From: Symbiodinium natans
Lineage: Eukaryota; Sar; Dinophyceae; Suessiales; Symbiodiniaceae
Assembly (NCBI GenBank): GCA_905221605.1
Contig: CAJNDS010002765.1
Coordinates: forward strand, 124,001 to 188,000
Direction of reading: 5' to 3'
DNA length: 64,000 bases
The translations under genes and the position numbers were made by a program. Below, piece by piece: positions 37,144-47,186 of the stretch (within the stretch, counting starts at the first letter, position 1; every line of letters starts with the position of its first letter). Below the pieces are notes generated by a model. It saw only the letters and a list, made by a program, of their open reading frames with translations. It made no database searches and was not told the origin of the DNA.

Positions 37144-39004
37144 ATGAATGCAAATACGGGCAAAAAGATTCTGGATGGGCTTCAAGCCCGCACCTTTGCC
37201 TCTGCAAGGCATATTGCCAAGAAGCACCTCAATCCTCCGGCAGCTCTCAGATTGAAGTTGTGCCTCGCTTGTCTGCTCTATGGCACATCTTTCGTTGTGG
37301 CGGCTTTGCTGTTCAGCAGGGTGCAGGCCACCCTGGAGTTGCCACGGATTGAGATCACGAACCTGCACAGCACCACGATGTTGGTCTGGCTGAAAGATTG
37401 CGCCATGCACATGACGACAACCGATGGGAGCTCTGTAACCCTTTCTGAGACAACCATGTATCAAGACGGAAGGCCTATGCTGCACACAGAATTCAATGAA
37501 ACGCTTGGCGTACTCTCTGTCACTTGTTCGGGTCCTGCTTCCTTAAGCGGGGAAACAGTCACCGTTGTGGTTGAGGTAGGCCGTGACACTAACTTTGAAC
37601 GGCTCGAGGTAATCTTCGAACCTGATGACGGCAAGAGCTTGTTTCGTGCCAATTTTAGTGATTTGAGTGATGCCTCTCTGGGTTTGGCCAGTGATTTCTC
37701 CGCATCAGGGCAGGCCGGAATTCTCCAGATATACGGCGGTGTTTATGAAAGTTTCTCAATACAGTTGGACAGCGGGCTGGTCTTTCTGTACGAGGTGGAC
37801 TTTCAGAATGCTAATTTCGTATTTGGTGGAGAAGTTGACGTGTACCTGTGGCAAGACACGTATCATCGTGGCATGCATGTGAATCTGCAAACTGGCGATG
37901 GTCAAAACGCTAGCGCTGGGCTGTGCCTCTCGGACTGGACGGCACAGCCAGCATTGCAGGCTGCCAACATGGACGCCTATGATTACACCTTCACCTTGGG
38001 TCCATCCACAGATGCGCGCATCGTAAACATCACCCGCGGGAGTGCTTTGAGTCGCCTCTACCTTGCGCATGGGGTGTGGCGAAGCCAGAGGCATTGTGCC
38101 AACACATTCGATTCTGTTGTGAAGCTGAGGACCCATCTGGATAAAGGTTTCGATCCATGGGCGGACGTGGCAGAAGAGCGTGCAGAAATGATGCATCTGT
38201 TCTTGATGGGACCTTCTTTAGGGTCCGAGATCCAGTCTATGACCGCGGAAGGCTTTTGGATCTTCTCCGTGTTCGGTGACGCTCTAATGTGGTTTCCAGT
38301 TGGTCTCTGGAACATCTTTACCATGGGAATATTCTCCCCTCGCACGAAGCGTGGGGTCTTTCTGGTGAAAGATTCGCTTTGTCTGAGCAATCATGATAGG
38401 CTCACAGTTGGTGCACCAAATTGTGCCTTGGCTGAAGGATGTTGGAAACGAAGCTGTATGACCACTTTCCTGATGGTCTGATCGCGGTGATATGAGTTAC
38501 GGTTCATACTAAGGTCATGGTGGTATGCGGTGTCCTTTTGAAAGTACTATAGTCATAAAATCCCTACATCCTGCGAATTAGTTCAGCATCTGGTAGCTGG
38601 CAACTCAGTTCAACTCAGGCCGCCCGAAGAACTCCACGGAGGTGTTGTTGCACCATCAAGTCCTAGAGCGATGCACCCTGGCCTGGCGAAACAGCCTCCC
38701 TGACGGCTTAAATTTGAGCAATAGCCGAAATGGCAGGATCTACTACGTTGAGCACAAGTTCGACCGCGGCAAGAACCTCTTTCCGGCGATAGCTGACCAA
38801 TCGGTGGACATCATGTCTCCATCCACCAGCGCCTTTGTGAAGGAGGTCCATGGACCCGAGGAGCTGCGCGGCCTCTGGGGGATGCTCTTTGTCGTGGTGA
38901 TGATCATCCTGGCCCTGACTGGGGGCACCTTGGGACTTGGGACCCGAAAGCACGCCCCACAAGTCTCAACCCTAAGTCTCAATGTGAGCAGATTGTTTGT
39001 GTAA
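37144..39004 (+). CDS. Membrane protein with large luminal/extracellular domain; probable 5' part of the repeat-protein gene
   Basis: The frame opens at ATG 37144 and runs to about 38364. Residues about 37-55 form a signal anchor (LACLLYGTSFVVAALLF). A mainly beta-type domain of about 290 residues follows with several sequons, then a hydrophobic segment (FSVFGDALMWFPVGLWNIF) and a basic end SPRTKRG. A tentative 10-codon exon at 38408-38437 (LVHQIVPWLK) would be joined by a 43-nt intron and then by a GA-donor intron. From there the frame resumes at about 38738 (IYYVEHKFDRGKNLF...SAFVKEV) and ends in a transmembrane helix (MLFVVVMIILALTGG) near 38960. The next plus-strand coding is a multi-pass segment at 42235, so both are probably one gene with a ~3.2-kb intron. 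No family was recognised. Exon limits after 38364 are approximate. Confidence 0.6.
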
Positions 39005-40070
39005 TATACAGATGACGCATGATTTTGGGGTCTTGTCACATGTGCTCTGGACAAATTGAAGAGTCCCGAACTCTTGTGTCATGTCTTCGATTCCCCGTCT
39101 TGACAACTTGAGCATCTTGAGTTTCAAGATGGGAAACCGAAGAGTGAAGATTGAAGGTTGAAGAGTCTTGAAAAACTCTTCGGCCGCCCTTCGATTTGCA
39201 TCCTGTATTGAAACTCAAGACGCGCAAGAATTTCAAGATGGATCCCGAACTGATCCACGGAATCATTCGCTTGGAGGGGGGGGGGCAGGCAGATATCTTG
39301 CCGTTTCCACAAGGCGAAAGGATAGTAATTGTACGAGCACTCCGCCGCGATTTTACTTGTGGACCACGTGTTCATTCTGGAGCTTTCCACCTTTTCCACT
39401 TGCCCACCCTTGATGTTTTCCAGAACGTTCCAGGTGTTCAACATATAATTTCCGCATCTCCGCGTTTTAGAAATATGCACATGTCCACAATCGAAATTTG
39501 GAAAGTTGGACTGAGGAAATGGAGATTTGGAAAGTTATGATTACAGGTTGAAAAGTTGAAAGGTGGAAATGATGCGGTGATGGTCACCCCCCCATGACAC
39601 GCGCCTTGTCCTTAAGACCTCGGCAAGCGCGTTAAAATCGACTTTTCCCGATAATCGATTTTCGAGAGTAGTCAAGCCATTGTAAAACTAGGTTACGGCG
39701 TTGTTAACGACCCCGCCGAAAATTTAACTTTTTTGGGGTGTGAAGTGAAAAACCTCGGTTTTTTCGATGTTTCTGTGCGTGGTTGCTTCGGAGTGCATGT
39801 CCGGCAACCGCAGCTTAATCGACAGGCGAGATGTTTTCGGCCGAATTGACTGTAAATAGCAGTGTTTTCGTGTGTCTACTCGACTCTCGGCAGTCGCATC
39901 ATTTCAGAAGTTAGTTTTCGGAAATGCTGGTATTCACGGCGAATTTGCAGATTCCGAGAGGTTGGAGAAGTTTACGTACTTGTGTGGCAATTCTGGTACT
40001 TACAGCGAATTATTCATGTTCAGTGTACTTGCTCTGTGTAGGATCGTTTTTTGGGGATGAGGTTTAGAGT
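39005..40070. other. Probable intron sequence, first part
   Basis: The stretch is non-coding and contains short degenerate runs of TTGAAGAG/CTTGA type at about 39055-39240 and 39545-39570, which can pair with one another. Its character changes after about 39620 to more AT-rich sequence. No gene recognised. Confidence 0.4.
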
Positions 40071-40545
40071 TTTGGGCTGAAGGTTTTGGGCTTGCGTGAT
40101 GTCTATTCGGGATGAGAATTTGGATTGAGGGTTTTGGGCTTGCGTGGTTTGTTTCGAAACCCCCCCCCCGCCCCAAACCCCCCCCCCCCCCAAACCCCCC
40201 CCCCCCCAACCCCCCCCCCCCCAAACCCCCCCACCCCCCCACCCCCCCACCCCCCCAAAAACCCCCCCAAACCCCCCCCAAACCCCCCCAAACCCCCCCA
40301 AAACAACCCCCCCAAACCCCCCCCAACCCCCAAACCCCCCCCCCCCCCCCACAAATCCCCCCCCCCCACAAATCCCCCCCCCCCCACAACTCCCCCCCCC
40401 CCACAAATCCCCACCCCCCCAAAACCCCCCCCAAACCCCCCCAAACCCCCCCCAACCCCCCCCAACCCCCCCCCCCCCCCAGACTGCTTGGTTTTTTGGG
40501 CTTGCGTGAATCTTGTCTATACGCTACCACCCCCCCCACCCCCCA
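40071..40545. repeat. C-rich CCCCCCAAA-type array with flanking direct repeats
   Basis: About 320 bp (40158-40480) of variable C runs are broken by AAA, ACAAAT or AC, so the opposite strand reads like irregular GGGGGTTT. The motif GGTTTTGGGCTTGCGTG occurs just before it, at about 40082 and 40132. A close variant, GGTTTTTTGGGCTTGCGTG, follows it at about 40490. Long Pro- or Gly-rich open frames across it are artefacts. Confidence 0.9.
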
Positions 40546-40619
40546 AACATCAGAAACAGACTGGAAAACCCGAAAGCATACAAAACCTGCGGGGTCGCTA
40601 ACCACGCCGTAAGCTAAAA

Positions 40620-41690
40620 CTAGCAGTGTCTTTATGTGCCCTTGTGTGTGCGCGCTTTAGTTCCTGGTTCTGAACTGTATGTCATATATACCAAATAGGA
40701 AAAGTAGTCGACCGTTCTTCTTGTCTGGCTCAAGGAGAACTGTTTGATGGAACCTTTTCTTATGATTTAAACACGAGGCATTTTCTTCACATAACTTTTT
40801 TCAACTAGAACTGCAGCCAAACAACTGAATATATCTAAGACTTCGAAAACAATCTATATTGCTGAAGAAATGTGAGAGTGTTGCTAACGTAACCATTGGC
40901 ATGCACACAAGGCATTATCTAAGCCCATTACAGTACGTTCATGATATTCACCGTATAGGCACTGTAACCAGTATTCATTTTAACCTTATGACCCTATGTG
41001 TTCATATAAGTTATACCAGTAACGTAGTCGATGTTGCGAGCAGAGTGGTATACAAGAGATAAACCTGATAGAAATGATGAGTCTGATGCAAGTAGCAGAC
41101 TTTAAAGATCGATAATCGAATGAATATGATAATAAACCCATTGAAATCAATGCAAGGCATTAAGCTCATTGTATTATGTTCCTTATATTCAGTATAGCCA
41201 CTGTATCCAATAGGCTCATTCCCTGCATTCATTCTAGTGCTTAGTATATTCGTAGCATACTCAATTTAACATGTATATTTGTTATACGCGTTTTGTTCAT
41301 TGTATTTGTTAGATCGGATGTATTCATTGTGTACCATTTGTATTGCTTATACTAACTATTTAACTAACGAGGATAGTTATACCATTTATTGTCAGCTGAT
41401 TAGCTATTTATGTTTTTTGAACAAGAAAATCTTTACATTACTTCAAAACCCAAGACAACTTGTCAGGATCTGCGCTGCACATTCGGAGGGATTCCCAAGA
41501 CAGTATATTGGATAAAACACACCTCAAACAAGCATCAGGGGCATCACCGTATAACCACTATAATCTGTATTCAATGCTATTCTTGTCAAGTTCCGCGCAA
41601 TGCTATTCTTGTCAAGTTCCGCGCTGCCTATGCCCGGATCTAAGATAATCGATTTGAGGAAATGTGACCGAAATAACTCAAGTTTTAAGT
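40620..41690. other. AT-rich island inside the probable intron
   Basis: About 1 kb of distinctly AT-rich DNA between GC-richer flanks. A ~35-bp motif with the core ATTCAcCGTATAgcCACTGTA appears in three diverged copies, near 40947, 41189 and 41544. A perfect 26-bp tandem duplication lies at 41573-41598 and 41599-41624. No coding sequence, tRNA or organellar gene was recognised. Confidence 0.6.
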
Positions 41691-41866
41691 TTTGCTTATC
41701 GGCGGGTCGGGGGGGGGGGGGGGGAGATGGGCGTGATTGTTTGAGTGAAGATTTTTCGTACGAAGCACAACATAGGTAAAACATATGACATGCCATGTTT
41801 TGCTCGCCGGGAAGCTTAGCTTGAGATAAGATGTTGTGGATTCAGCATAACAAACCACAAGCCTAA

Positions 41867-42066
41867 ACGTCCCAAAGTCCAAAAGTCCAAGATTCTCAAG
41901 CCGAAAGTCCAAAAAGAGTCCGGAAGTCCGTCCAAAATCCACAGGCCTGCAAGTCATGTCCAAAGTCCAAAGTCCATGTTTTCTGGACTTTTGGACTTTT
42001 GGACATGTTGGCCGGAGACTTTTGGACTTTTGGACTGTTGGAGAAAATTGGACTTTTGGACTTTCA
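41867..42066. repeat. Fold-back of AAAGTCC and GGACTTT minisatellite arms
   Basis: The left arm (about 41870-41976) is a degenerate array of AAAGTCC. The right arm (about 41983-42066) is an array of its reverse complement, GGACTTTT. The arms meet at about 41977-41983 with a loop of only a few bases, so the RNA could form a long imperfect hairpin. It lies about 170 bp before the presumed acceptor at 42233-42234. Confidence 0.85.
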
Positions 42067-42234
42067 GACTGTAGACTATTGGATTCGTCGACTATTGACC
42101 CACCCCTTCCATGGCAGCCACGACAGGTGCGTGTCATGGGAGGGGGGCTGTATACGCACGCCTACTTGCATTGTGAGTCATGTTGAACCCTGCCCTGGGC
42201 TTCCAGCACCCTATCGCCGTGTAACACATGTCAG

Positions 42235-45200
42235 GCATGCTCAAAAACGTAGCCGTGCATGCAGGTATCTTGGCCTGCGTCCTGGTCATCACCTTGTACA
42301 AGATGCAGAAGCGGAGATATCTTAAATGCAGAACTTCGCCGCATGCTTCGCTCGGCAGCGAGCTGAAATGCCTGTACCGTTTGGAGGACAAGTGCAACCT
42401 TCTGTTGACGCTGGCGCGGTGTCTGATTCTTCGATCGCCCTCAGGAAAAGCAAAGATTACAGTGCAGAACGTATTCATGATTTGTGTCGGGCACTTCATT
42501 GTTATGCAGTTGCTTGTTACGCCAACGTTGCTGATCGCAATCCTTAATGGCAACAACATGGCAGAGCTCCGCGCAATTTGCAACTTCAATGAATGGCTGA
42601 CAGGCGGTTGCCTGAATATTCGCCACCGTGCGCTGTCAACCACCATGCTGATGGCTTCCATCATCATGAACGCCATCTTCTTCCTCAATACGCAGTTGGA
42701 GTATTTGACACGTCATGGACTCGACCTGGCTGAGGAGACTGGCGACTGTCCTCGCTTCTACAGGGTTGCCATGAAGTTTCGTGCGTCCAAGGTCTACAGT
42801 GCATTTTTGACCCTTTGCTTCATGGTCTCACTCTTCTTCTTCTGCGCGTACTTCATCTTGGTTATCATTTTTATATTGCTGGGAACGCTTCTGAAGCCTG
42901 AGCGCCTCGCTCCTGTGCTGCTTGCCGTTGTGGGAGCCGTGATCGTGGCCCAGCAGGTCACGCAGAAGTTCGAAGAGTTTGTAGAACAGGCGAAGGTCAT
43001 GGCAGCTGAGTGGTTGGCGAAGAATGTCAACACTGCCCTGGATTCTGCAAAGGATTTTCTCGGTGACGTGGGTAGTCAAGTGGGAAACAAAATGGAAGGT
43101 CTGGCGGGCTCTGCCCTGGATTCCCTAGAGTCGGTGCCCTTTGCGAAGGAAGCATTGACCCGAGTGGGCGTGAATGCAGATTCCTTCAATGCAGATTTGA
43201 TCATGAATAAGGTGCAACAGGCCACTGAGATGGCTATTGACTCAACGGCTGATCAGATCGGCAAAATAGCCGCCGATCCAGGTGCTGCAGGAACGTTGAT
43301 GAACATACGCAGTACACAAGATGCCATGAACTCTGCTCAAAAGCTGCTGGACCAAGTGGCAGACAATCTGCCGGGCAGAGTTTCTGATGAGGCTGAGACC
43401 ATGCTACATTCTGGCACAGCAGCAGGCGCATTAGGCACCCTGGGTGGATCTGCTATTTCTGCAGCAGTGGCTGCAGCCTCCACTTCAGCAGTTGCAAAAG
43501 ATGCACTAGGCAAGCTTGACGAAACAAGGTTACGCTCCTTGATGGAGCAAACATCGAGTCAGGCAGGTGTGGATCCGTCTGCGATAATGCAGATGCTGCA
43601 AGCATCGGGCCAGGCAGGCATCGACCCTTCCTCCATAATGCAGGTGGTCAGTGGCTCTGCAGATCAGGGTGGTAGCTTAGCGGCAGCACGTTCCTTGATG
43701 GAGCAGGCTTCAGGCCAGACAGGTGTGGATCCGTCTGCAATAATGAAGATGCTGCAAGCATCGGGCCAAGCAGGCATCGACCCTTCCTCCATAATGCAGG
43801 CGTTCAGTGGCTCTGCAGATCAGGGTGGCAGCTTGGCGGCGGCACGTTCCTTGATGGAGCAAGCTTCAGGCCAGACAGGTGTGGATCCGTCTGCAATAAT
43901 GAAGATGCTGCAAGCATCGGGCCAAGCAGGCATCGACCCTTCCTCCATAATGCAGGCGGTCAGTGGCTCTGCAGTTCAGGGTGGCAGCTTGGCGGCGGCA
44001 CGTTCCTTGATGGAGCAAGCTTCAGGCCAGGCAGGTGTGGATCCGTCTGCCATGATGAAGATGCTGCAAGCATCGGGCCAAGCAGGCATCGACCCTTCCT
44101 CCGTAATGCAGGCGGTCAGTGGCTCTGCAGATCAGGGTGGCAGCTTGGCGGCGGCACGTTCCTTGATGGAGCAAGCTTCAGGCCAGGCAGGTGTGGATCC
44201 GTCTGCCATGATGCAGATGCTGCAAGCATCGGGCCAAGCAGGCATCGACCCTTCCTCAATACTGCAGGCGGTCAGTGGCTCTGCAGATCAGGGTGGCAGC
44301 TTGGCGGCGGCACGTTCCTTGATGGAGCAAGCTTCAGGCCAGGCAGGTGTGGATCCGTCTGCCCTAATGAAGATGCTGCAAGCATCGGGCCAAGCAGGCA
44401 TCGACCCTTCCTCCATAATGCAGGCGGTCAGTGGCTCTGCAGATCAGGGTGGCAGCTTGGCGGCGGCACGTTCCTTGATGGAGCAAGCTTCAGGCCAGGC
44501 AGGTGTGGATCCGTCTGCCCTAATGAAGATGCTGCAAGCATCAGGCCAGGCAGGCATCGACCCTTCCTCCATAATGCAGGCGGTCAGTGGCTCTGCAGAT
44601 CAGGGTGGCAGCTTGGCGGCGGCACGTTCCTTGATGGAGCAAGCTTCAGGCCAGGCAGGTGTGGATCCGTCGGCCATGATGCAGATGCTGCAAGCATCGG
44701 GCCAAGCAGGCATCGACCCTTCCTCCATAATGCAGGCGGTCAGTGGCTCTGCAGATCAGGGTGGCAGCTTGGCGGCGGCACGTTCCTTGATGGAGCAAGC
44801 TTCAGGCCAGGCAGGTGTGGATCCGTCTGCCCTAATGAAGATGCTGCAAGCATCAGGCCAGGCAGGCATCGACCCTTCCTCCATAATGCAGGCGTTCAGT
44901 GGCTCTGCAGATCAGGGTGGCAGCTTGGCGGCGGCACGTTCCTTGATGGAGCAAGCTTCAGGCCAGGCAGGTGTGGATCCGTCTGCCATAATGAAGATGC
45001 TGCAAGCATCGGGCCAAGCAGGCATCGACCCTTCCTCCATAATGCAGGCGTTCAGTGGCTCTGCAGATCAGGGTGGCAGCTTGGCGGCGGCACGTTCCTT
45101 GATGGAGCAAGCTTCAGGCCAGGCAGGTGTGGATCCGTCTGCCATAATGAAGATGCTGCAAGCATCGGGCCAGGCAGGCATCGACCCTTCCTCCATAATG

Positions 45201-45905
45201 CAGGCGTTCAGTGGCTCTGCAGATCAGGGTGGCAGCTTGGCGGCGGCACGTTCCTTGATGGAGCAAGCTTCAGGCCAGGCAGGTGTGGATCCGTCTGCCA
45301 TGATGCAGATGCTGCAAGCATCGGGCCAAGCAGGCATCGACCCTTCCTCCATAATGCAGGCGGTCAGTGGCGCTGCCGATCAGGGTGGCAGCTTGGTCGT
45401 GGGGGTACGTTCCTTGATGGAGCAAGCTTCAAACCAGGCAGATGGAGAACCTAGTGGAAGGTCCGCTTTTGCTGTTGCAAATTCAGTTTTGAAAAGAGCC
45501 GTTACGGGGGTGGTTGAAACATTGGATTTGGAGGCACCCGATTTGGACGAGATTGGTCAGGATGAATCACTTGATCTGGAGAACGTCCTTGTGATGTTGG
45601 GCCTCAGCAAAGGGCAACTGCTGCTCATTAACATCAATGCGATTCTTGTATTCCTGTCCGTTGTGGGCTTCACTCTCATCGGCTCCTCGATTTTTTTAGG
45701 CGGCGGCATAGATGCTTTGATTCCCCAGCTCACCTCAACTGCAGGGACGCTGGCATCGACGGTTGCTGTGATCCGCTCCAAGAAGCAGGAGCTAAAGAAC
45801 GCGGATCTCTCTGCAATGTCTGGCGCTCTCAAGGACGCCGCAGGTGAGCTTCAGAATCCTGGGCAGAATCCTGCACACAATGCAGAGACCAAGAAGGAAC
45901 AGTGA
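42235..45905 (+). CDS. Multi-pass membrane protein with twelve 52-residue repeats
   Basis: The open frame begins after an AG at 42233-42234 (an in-frame TAA lies at 42222) and ends at 45905, giving about 1220 residues. The first ~250 residues have about five hydrophobic helices (ILACVLVITLY, FIVMQLLVTPTLLIAIL, MLMASIIMNAIFFL, a long one with FFFCAYFILVIIFILL, and LLAVVGAVIVAQQV). A ~190-residue helical linker rich in Ala, Asp and Gln follows. Then come twelve near-identical 52-residue repeats (43533-45404) and a truncated thirteenth. An acidic stretch (LDLEAPDLDEIGQDESLDLE), two more hydrophobic segments (about 1125-1175) and a charged tail end the protein. It is probably the 3' exon of the gene starting at 37144; alternatively it is a separate gene starting at ATG 42228. 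Function unknown. Confidence 0.75.
43533..45404 (+). repeat. Twelve tandem 156-bp coding repeats
   Basis: Twelve 156-bp units run in frame, starting at 43533 and 43689 and every 156 bp after that. Each 52-residue unit splits into three related modules: ASGQAGVDPSAIMKMLQ (17), ASGQAGIDPSSIMQAVS (17) and GSADQGGSLAAARSLMEQ (18). Units differ at a few sites (for example A/T after GQ, I/M/L/A after PSA, V/F before SGS). Each carries the same GGATCCGTCTGC-like segment. Near identity at synonymous sites implies recent expansion or gene conversion. Confidence 0.97.
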
Positions 45906-46867
45906 GTCAATGTGCCCACGCCGTGGTTTTTTCGAAGCAATCTCAATCGCAACATGCTCCGACGCCTTCATGCAAAGCATTGGTACAAGTAGTGGAGCAA
46001 ACCTGAGAATTGAAGCCGCGCTCGCACCAGAAATGCTTGCTGCAATCTCCGAAGTCTCTTTTAATTTTGATAATTGTGGCAGCACTGGGGGGATGTTCTT
46101 TCTTGAAACAATTACGAGAACAAGCAGGAGAGATGGAGAGCATGAGAGAGAGATAGACAGAGAGAGAGAAAGAGAGAGAACCGCTGGGCCGTCGTGGCCG
46201 GGGGACCTCCTCTGGGGGGACCCTCTTGAGCGTGATGAAGAAGAAGAAGAAGAAGAGAGAATACAGAGAAGACACGGAAAGAAAAGAGAGAGAAAAAGAG
46301 AGATTGTGAGAGAAAGAATCCAAACTATATATATATATACATACACAAACGTTTGCGCGCGCCGCCTCGGCAGCCGGGCTGGCCAAACGAGTGGTGGAGC
46401 ATGCGCACCGGGCCTGAGAGAGGTCCAAGTTCGGGGGGTTTCAAGGGGAGGGTGGAGGGTTTGGGGTTCCAACAGAAAGCTCCAGGGGCGGATTATAAGG
46501 GCCAGGAAGGGAACAGGAGGATCCCAGAGAAGGATCAGATACTGGTATGTTACATATTTTTCAACAAATTCGTACATTTATAATCTGAATTATAATCATT
46601 ATCTAGATATGGAGATGAAGATAAAGGATTCATATATCTAATTTCAATTCTAGTAGAAATATTTATGATTACTATCATCTAGATCAAAATATATATTTCA
46701 TCTAAATTAAAAATCATATATTATATTCGTAATTCACACACGGTATTTGTTGTCGCCATTTTAATATTGGATACTAGCTTCTTTATTAAGAGATATCAAA
46801 AGAATTCTTATTATATAGAAAATTCTTGATGAAATAAATCCGAAAAACTAAGATGGAAGGAATTTTA
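45906..46867. other. Post-gene low-complexity and AT-rich sequence up to the gap
   Basis: GA-rich simple repeats lie at about 46127-46318 (GAGA and GAA runs), then (TA)n at about 46326-46340. From about 46550 to the gap the sequence is AT-rich. No gene recognised; the open frames here follow from the repeats. Confidence 0.5.
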
Positions 46868-46967
46868 NNNNNNNNNNNNNNNNNNNNNNNNNNNNNNNNN
46901 NNNNNNNNNNNNNNNNNNNNNNNNNNNNNNNNNNNNNNNNNNNNNNNNNNNNNNNNNNNNNNNNNNN
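46868..46967. other. Assembly gap, 100 N
   Basis: Exactly 100 N, a common placeholder for a scaffold gap of unknown size. It lies where the 5' terminal repeat of the adjacent retroelement would be expected, so an assembly break caused by that repeat is plausible. Confidence 0.99.
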
Positions 46968-47186
46968 ACTGCTTCACTTCAGCGTCAGCTAAACGCTCCT
47001 CCCAGTCTCTTTTCATACGTCCTCGAGAGCTCTTTCTGTGGTGTGTTGGTCAGTACCAGAGAAGGATCCAGGATCCTTTTGTTTCTCAACCCTCCTCATT
47101 GGCTTGCTCTTGCCTGCACCGGCCCCCGCCCGCATACGTGTGTTCGCCTTCTTCTTCAGCTGTCCAACTAAGGTGCCGCTTGCAAC

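Noticed and set aside
40000..40612. Proline-rich and glycine-rich open frames of 120-200 residues
   Set aside because: Pure products of C-run/G-run repeats in three frames; no start context or flanking coding signal.
46127..46641. Arg/Glu-rich ORF before the N gap
   Set aside because: Encoded by GAGA simple repeats and open on both strands.
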